Positions 60,629 to 64,000 of a DNA stretch of 64,000 nucleotides are shown in pieces. The stretch comes from an uncultured Mediterraneibacter sp. Lineage in GTDB: Bacteria > Bacillota > Clostridia > Lachnospirales > Lachnospiraceae. Each line of letters opens with the position of its first letter. Positions within the stretch are counted from its first letter, which is position 1. Below the pieces are notes generated by a model. The model ran no database searches and was not told where the DNA came from. It saw nothing but the letters and a program-made list of their open reading frames with translations. The translations under genes were made by a program, and so were the position numbers. The stretch is taken from positions 147,265 to 211,264 of the forward strand of contig CAKRDD010000003.1 of NCBI GenBank assembly GCA_934309345.1, read 5' to 3'.

Positions 60629-61648
60629 ATGAAAAAGAGAGTATTAGCAGTTATTTTAGGAGCAGTAATGACAATGAGCCTTGCAGCATGTGGATCATCT
60701 GATGCAGGAAAGACATCTTCTGACGATGGAGAGAAGAGCTACACAATCGGTATTTCCCAGTTCGCAGAGCATGGTTCTCTTGATAACTGCCGTGAGGGAT
60801 TTTTAGAAGGACTGAAAGAAGAAGGAATCGAGGAAGGCAAGAACCTGACAGTAGAAGTGAAGAATGCAGCTGCAGATCAGGGAACAGCAAAACAGATCAG
60901 TGATGGATTTGTTTCTGACAAAGTTGACCTTGTATGTGCGATCGCAACACCAAGTGCACAGGCAGCGTACAATTCAGCAATGAACTCCGACATTCCGGTT
61001 GTATATACAGCAGTTACAGACCCGGTTGCAGCAAAGCTTGCGGATGAGGATGGAACACCTGCCGGAAATGTAACAGGAACAAGTGACGAGCTTCCAATCA
61101 AAGCACAGCTCGAGATGATTCGTGAGATGCTTCCGGATGCGAAGAATATCGGAATTCTTTACACAACAAGTGAAGCAAACTCTGTATCCGCTCTTGCAAA
61201 ATACAAAGAGCTTGCCGGAGACTATGGATTCACGATCGTTGACAAAGGAATCGCTCAGACAGCCGATATCTCTCTTGCAACAGATGAACTTCTGACAGAG
61301 GTTGACTGTCTGACAAATCTTACAGACAACACAGTAGTTGCATCCCTTGCAACAATCCTTGATAAAGCAAACAAGCAGAATATTCCGGTATTCGGAAGTG
61401 AGATCGAGCAGGTAAAGATCGGATGTCTGGCAGCAGAAGGACTTGATTATGTAGCACTTGGAAAACAGACAGGTAAGATGGCAGCAGAGATCTTGAAAGG
61501 TGAGAAGAAAGCATCTGAGATGAACTTTGAGACAATTACAGAACCAGGTTTCTATGTAAATGAAAAAGTTGCTGAAAACCTTGGAGTTACAGTTCCACAG
61601 GATCTTGCAGATGAGGCAGTAGAGAGCTTTACAGAGATTACAAAATAG
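60629..61648 (+). CDS. trpX: Tryptophan ABC transporter substrate-binding lipoprotein (TrpX-like)
   Basis: A 339-residue lipoprotein: basic start, hydrophobic stretch, lipobox LAAC with Cys21, then a Ser/Asp-rich linker. The mature part is an ABC_sub_bind fold of two lobes (YTIGISQFAEHGSLDNCREG, TPSAQAAYNSAM, IPVVYTAVTDPVAAKL). By sequence alone the family binds various ligands; the tryptophan T-box immediately upstream is what points to tryptophan, as predicted for TrpXYZ systems. AAAAGGAGA precedes the ATG. Permease and ATPase genes follow in one operon. Confidence 0.88.
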   Translation: MKKRVLAVILGAVMTMSLAACGSSDAGKTSSDDGEKSYTIGISQFAEHGSLDNCREGFLEGLKEEGIEEGKNLTVEVKNAAADQGTAKQISDGFVSDKVDLVCAIATPSAQAAYNSAMNSDIPVVYTAVTDPVAAKLADEDGTPAGNVTGTSDELPIKAQLEMIREMLPDAKNIGILYTTSEANSVSALAKYKELAGDYGFTIVDKGIAQTADISLATDELLTEVDCLTNLTDNTVVASLATILDKANKQNIPVFGSEIEQVKIGCLAAEGLDYVALGKQTGKMAAEILKGEKKASEMNFETITEPGFYVNEKVAENLGVTVPQDLADEAVESFTEITK

Positions 61649-61674
61649 TATTGAAACAGAGAGGTTAACACATT

Positions 61675-62562
61675 ATGGGGATTTACATTACGATTTTAGA
61701 ACAGGGACTGATCTACGGAATCCTGGCGCTGGGAGTATATATCACATATAAGATACTGGATTTCCCGGATCTGACAGTGGATGGAAGCTTTCCGCTTGGA
61801 GCCGCACTGACAGCGACGATGATCACAAGAGGAGTTCATCCGATCCTGACACTGCCGGCATCATTCCTGATCGGTGTACTTGCCGGAGTCTGCACAGGCC
61901 TGATCCATGTGAAATTCAAGGTAAGAGATCTTTTATCCGGAATTATCATGATGACAGCACTGTGGACGATCAACTTAAGACTGGCAGGAACAGCGAATGT
62001 CCCGATTTTTGGAGATGACAGTATCTTTGATAATGCATCCGTAAATGGAATCTTCCATGATGGCCTTTCGAATTACAAAGTACTTGTGATCGTGCTTGTG
62101 ATCGCAGTGATCAGTAAAGTATTATTAGATCTTTATATGAAGACAAAATCAGGTTTTCTGCTCCGCGCAGTAGGAGATAATGACGTATTGGTCACATCTC
62201 TTGCAAAAGATCAGGGGAATGTGAAAATCTTAGGACTTGCAATCGCAAACGGACTTGTTGCTCTTTCAGGAAGTATTTTCTGTCAGGAGCAGCGCGTATT
62301 TGAAATTTCAAGTGGAACAGGCGCGATCGTAATCGGTTTGGCAAGTGTTATTATCGGAACAAGCTTATTTAAAAATGTATCCTTTATGAAAGCAACAACC
62401 GCAGTGCTGATCGGATCTGTGATCTATAAAGCCTGTGTCGCAGCAGCGTTGAAGTTCTTTGAACCACAGGACATGAAACTGATCACAGCGGTATTATTCC
62501 TTGCGATCTTAGTGATCGGTGGAGAACGCAGAAAGAAGGTGAAGAAGAATGCTCGAGCTTAG
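61675..62562 (+). CDS. trpY: ABC transporter permease (TrpY-like)
   Basis: A 295-residue permease of the branched-chain-type family with eight to nine hydrophobic spans. It begins MGIYITILEQGLIYGILALG and has the conserved YKILDFPDLTVDGSFPLGAA loop. The ligand is inferred to be tryptophan from the T-box and operon. The permease end overlaps the ATPase start by 14 bases, giving translational coupling. AGAGAGG lies before the ATG. Confidence 0.88.
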   Translation: MGIYITILEQGLIYGILALGVYITYKILDFPDLTVDGSFPLGAALTATMITRGVHPILTLPASFLIGVLAGVCTGLIHVKFKVRDLLSGIIMMTALWTINLRLAGTANVPIFGDDSIFDNASVNGIFHDGLSNYKVLVIVLVIAVISKVLLDLYMKTKSGFLLRAVGDNDVLVTSLAKDQGNVKILGLAIANGLVALSGSIFCQEQRVFEISSGTGAIVIGLASVIIGTSLFKNVSFMKATTAVLIGSVIYKACVAAALKFFEPQDMKLITAVLFLAILVIGGERRKKVKKNARA

Positions 62563-63322
62563 AAATATTGAAAAATATTACAATCCGGGAACCATCAATG
62601 AGATGTGCCTGTTTGATAAATTCAATCTGACCGTGGACAAAGGAGAATTCGTCTCCGTAGTCGGAAGTAATGGCTCGGGTAAGACTTCTATGCTGAATAT
62701 CCTCTGTGGAAGTATTCCGGTAGACGGCGGACAGATCCTGATGAACGGAGAAGATATCACAACGAAGAAAGAATTCAAGAGAAACCAGAAGATTGGCCGT
62801 GTCTATCAGAACCCGGCAATGGGAACCTGCCCGTCAATGACGATTCTTGAAAATATGTCTCTTGCAGACAACAAAGGTAAATTCTTCGGTCTTGGTTCAG
62901 GAATCAATAAGGCGCGTAAAGAATATTATCGTGAGATTTTAAGTCAGCTTGGACTTGGACTTGAGAATAAAATGGATGTGAAGGTCGGATCTCTTTCCGG
63001 CGGACAGCGTCAGGCGATCGCACTTCTGATGTCTACGATGACACCGATTGATTTCCTGATCCTTGACGAACACACTGCGGCTCTGGATCCGAAAACAGCA
63101 GAACTGATCATGGAATTGACAGGAAAGATCGTAGAAGAGAAAAAGCTTACAACGATCATGGTCACACATAATCTCCGCTATGCAGTGGAATATGGAAACC
63201 GCCTGCTGATGATGCATCAGGGCGGAGTTGTGATGGATCTCAAAGGAAAAGAAAAAGAAGAACTTCAGGTGGAAGATATCCTGAGCAAGTTTAATGAAAT
63301 CAGTATAGAGTGTGGAAATTAA
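62549..63322 (+). CDS. trpZ: ABC transporter ATP-binding protein (TrpZ-like)
   Basis: A 257-residue ABC ATPase with all motifs: Walker A GSNGSGKTSM (39-48), Q-loop near VYQNPAMGTCPSMT, signature LSGGQRQAIALL (about 149-160), Walker B FLILDEHTAALD (about 172-183) and switch His in MVTHNLRYAVEYG. It powers uptake with TrpX and TrpY. A terminator at 63337 closes the operon. Confidence 0.92.
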   Translation: MLELRNIEKYYNPGTINEMCLFDKFNLTVDKGEFVSVVGSNGSGKTSMLNILCGSIPVDGGQILMNGEDITTKKEFKRNQKIGRVYQNPAMGTCPSMTILENMSLADNKGKFFGLGSGINKARKEYYREILSQLGLGLENKMDVKVGSLSGGQRQAIALLMSTMTPIDFLILDEHTAALDPKTAELIMELTGKIVEEKKLTTIMVTHNLRYAVEYGNRLLMMHQGGVVMDLKGKEKEELQVEDILSKFNEISIECGN

Positions 63323-63336
63323 ATAGTTTAAAATAC

Positions 63337-63388
63337 AAAGAAAGGATTGATAGCTGCCACTTGGACAGCTGCCAATCCTTTCTTTTAT
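63337..63388 (+). terminator. Intrinsic terminator after trpZ
   Basis: AAAGAAAGGATTG pairs with CAATCCTTTCTTT, with an inner GCTGCC/ACAGCTGCC arm, then TTATT. It also lies ahead of the end of the minus-strand hicB-like gene. Confidence 0.85.
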
Positions 63389-63396
63389 TAAAAATT

Positions 63397-63675
63397 TTAT
63401 TCATCCCATCCTTCGTAGAAGCGGATATTCACGGAAATATTTCTTACAATCTCATCTTCGCCAAGCTCGATATCTTCCAGATCAGATACGTGAGGGAAGA
63501 CAGGATCATCTTCTTCTAATTCAACAGTGATCCATGTTCTTGCAGCTTCGTTCGCATTGTCAATCGCATCTTCTAACGTTTCTCCAAAGGCCTCGCAGCA
63601 TTCAAGATCCGGGAAGTGTGCATCATAGCCTCCCTCTTCCTTCTTACGGAATACGGCTGGATATATAAATTTCAT
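63397..63675 (-). CDS. HicB-family protein without a HicA partner
   Basis: A 92-residue protein starting MKFIYPAVFRKKEEGGYDAH, followed by FPDLECCEAFGETLEDAIDN, the HicB-like beta-alpha core. The C-terminal DNA-binding helix of typical HicB antitoxins is replaced by an acidic strand region (ELGEDEIVRNISVNIRFYEG). No hicA toxin gene is on either side. AGGAGGAATT precedes the ATG on the minus strand. It may be a free-standing HicB-fold protein rather than a true antitoxin. Confidence 0.75.
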   Translation of the reverse strand: MKFIYPAVFRKKEEGGYDAHFPDLECCEAFGETLEDAIDNANEAARTWITVELEEDDPVFPHVSDLEDIELGEDEIVRNISVNIRFYEGWDE

Positions 63676-63759
63676 TTCATAATTCCTCCTGGTTTCTAAA
63701 ACATAATCTGTTACTTAGTATAGTTGATATAAAATAAAATGGCAAGAGGGTTATAAGTT

Positions 63760-63802
63760 TAAAAACCAAAAAGCACTTAAATCTTCAAAGATCTAAGTGC
63801 TT
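63760..63802 (-). terminator. Terminator of the tRNA-Gly unit (minus strand)
   Basis: On the minus strand AAGCACTTA pairs with TAAGTGCTT, followed by TTTGGTTTTT, right after the first tRNA gene. Confidence 0.85.
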
Positions 63803-63805
63803 CAG

Positions 63806-63878
63806 AGCGACAGACGGGGTTCGAACCCGCGACCCCAACCTTGGCAAGGTTGTACTCTACCAACTGAGCCACTGTCGC
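63806..63878 (-). tRNA. tRNA-Gly (GCC anticodon)
   Basis: Minus strand, 73 bases: acceptor GCGACAG / CTGTCGC, D arm with GGCTCAGTTGGTAGAG, anticodon arm CAACC-TTGCCAA-GGTTG with GCC, T arm GGGTTCGAACCC, discriminator U; CCA is not encoded. Identical to the copy at 63926-63998. Confidence 0.96.
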
Positions 63879-63925
63879 ATAGGATTGTTCTAAATGAACA
63901 ATCAATATGAAATTAAGATGTTGAG

Positions 63926-63998
63926 AGCGACAGACGGGGTTCGAACCCGCGACCCCAACCTTGGCAAGGTTGTACTCTACCAACTGAGCCACTGTCGC
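63926..63998 (-). tRNA. tRNA-Gly (GCC anticodon), second copy
   Basis: Identical 73-base gene, 47 bases upstream of the other in transcription order. The spacer holds a GATTGTTC / GAACAATC hairpin, a likely processing signal. The promoter lies beyond the window. Confidence 0.96.
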
Positions 63999-64000
63999 AT

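Noticed and set aside
1..64000. CRISPR arrays, rRNA genes or prophage
   Set aside because: No regularly spaced repeats, rRNA sequence or phage structural genes were seen anywhere in the window.

Overview
The window reads as a chromosomal segment of a low-to-mid GC, spore-forming, anaerobic Firmicute, most likely a gut Lachnospiraceae (Clostridia; the Dorea/Mediterraneibacter/Blautia/Coprococcus neighbourhood). The support is indirect but consistent: a SpoVT regulator, a SCIFF peptide with its radical-SAM maturase, HemZ, a SecDF fusion, an ammonium transporter fused to a PII domain, a membrane pyrophosphatase, a T-box controlled tryptophan ABC transporter and strong AGGAGG ribosome sites. Species cannot be fixed from the sequence alone.

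Layout. 1-15.1 kb is metabolic and housekeeping: a cytidylate-kinase-like gene cut by the window edge, an Rpn/PD-(D/E)XK-like protein, YqeY, amt-PII with a long structured leader, hppA, an ECF S-component, an M24 peptidase, a nitroreductase, a MetE-like protein, an HPr-like protein divergent from a LysR regulator, and a ThrE-type exporter. 15.3-18.3 kb holds two minus-strand genes (Na/Pi cotransporter with PhoU domain, 2-hydroxyacid dehydrogenase). 18.5-30.4 kb is a plus-strand core block: spoVT, a TIGR04086 membrane protein, SCIFF and its maturase, secDF, recJ, rel, an MBL hydrolase and hemZ.

31.0-56.5 kb is an AT-richer accessory locus for a surface polysaccharide. It starts with a repeat-rich intergenic region and an AP2-domain gene. 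It continues with UDP-sugar and dTDP-rhamnose synthesis (ugd, rfbA-B-D-C and two SDR proteins), four glycosyltransferases, a Wzy-like polymerase, a pyruvyl-transferase family protein, an acyltransferase out of frame at a G8 tract, a flippase and LicD. The distal third is decayed: two broken LicC-like nucleotidyltransferase genes, two FrhB-like proteins and a cut-off ferredoxin around a complete IS66 element, a second flippase, and remnants of an acyltransferase and of another gene. No priming phosphoglycosyl transferase and no chain-length or tyrosine kinase genes are in the window.

56.7-64 kb returns to core: a small ribbon-helix-helix gene whose promoter contains a perfect palindrome, hisS-aspS, a tryptophan T-box leader driving trpXYZ-like transporter genes, an orphan HicB-like gene and two identical tRNA-Gly(GCC) genes on the minus strand.

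Most interesting signals: the poly-G tract in the acyltransferase (candidate phase variation), the repeat/hairpin leader of amt-PII, the twin palindromes around a gene-free 0.45 kb segment before the polysaccharide locus, a dispersed palindromic element with at least two clear copies, and the operator-like palindrome in the RHH promoter.
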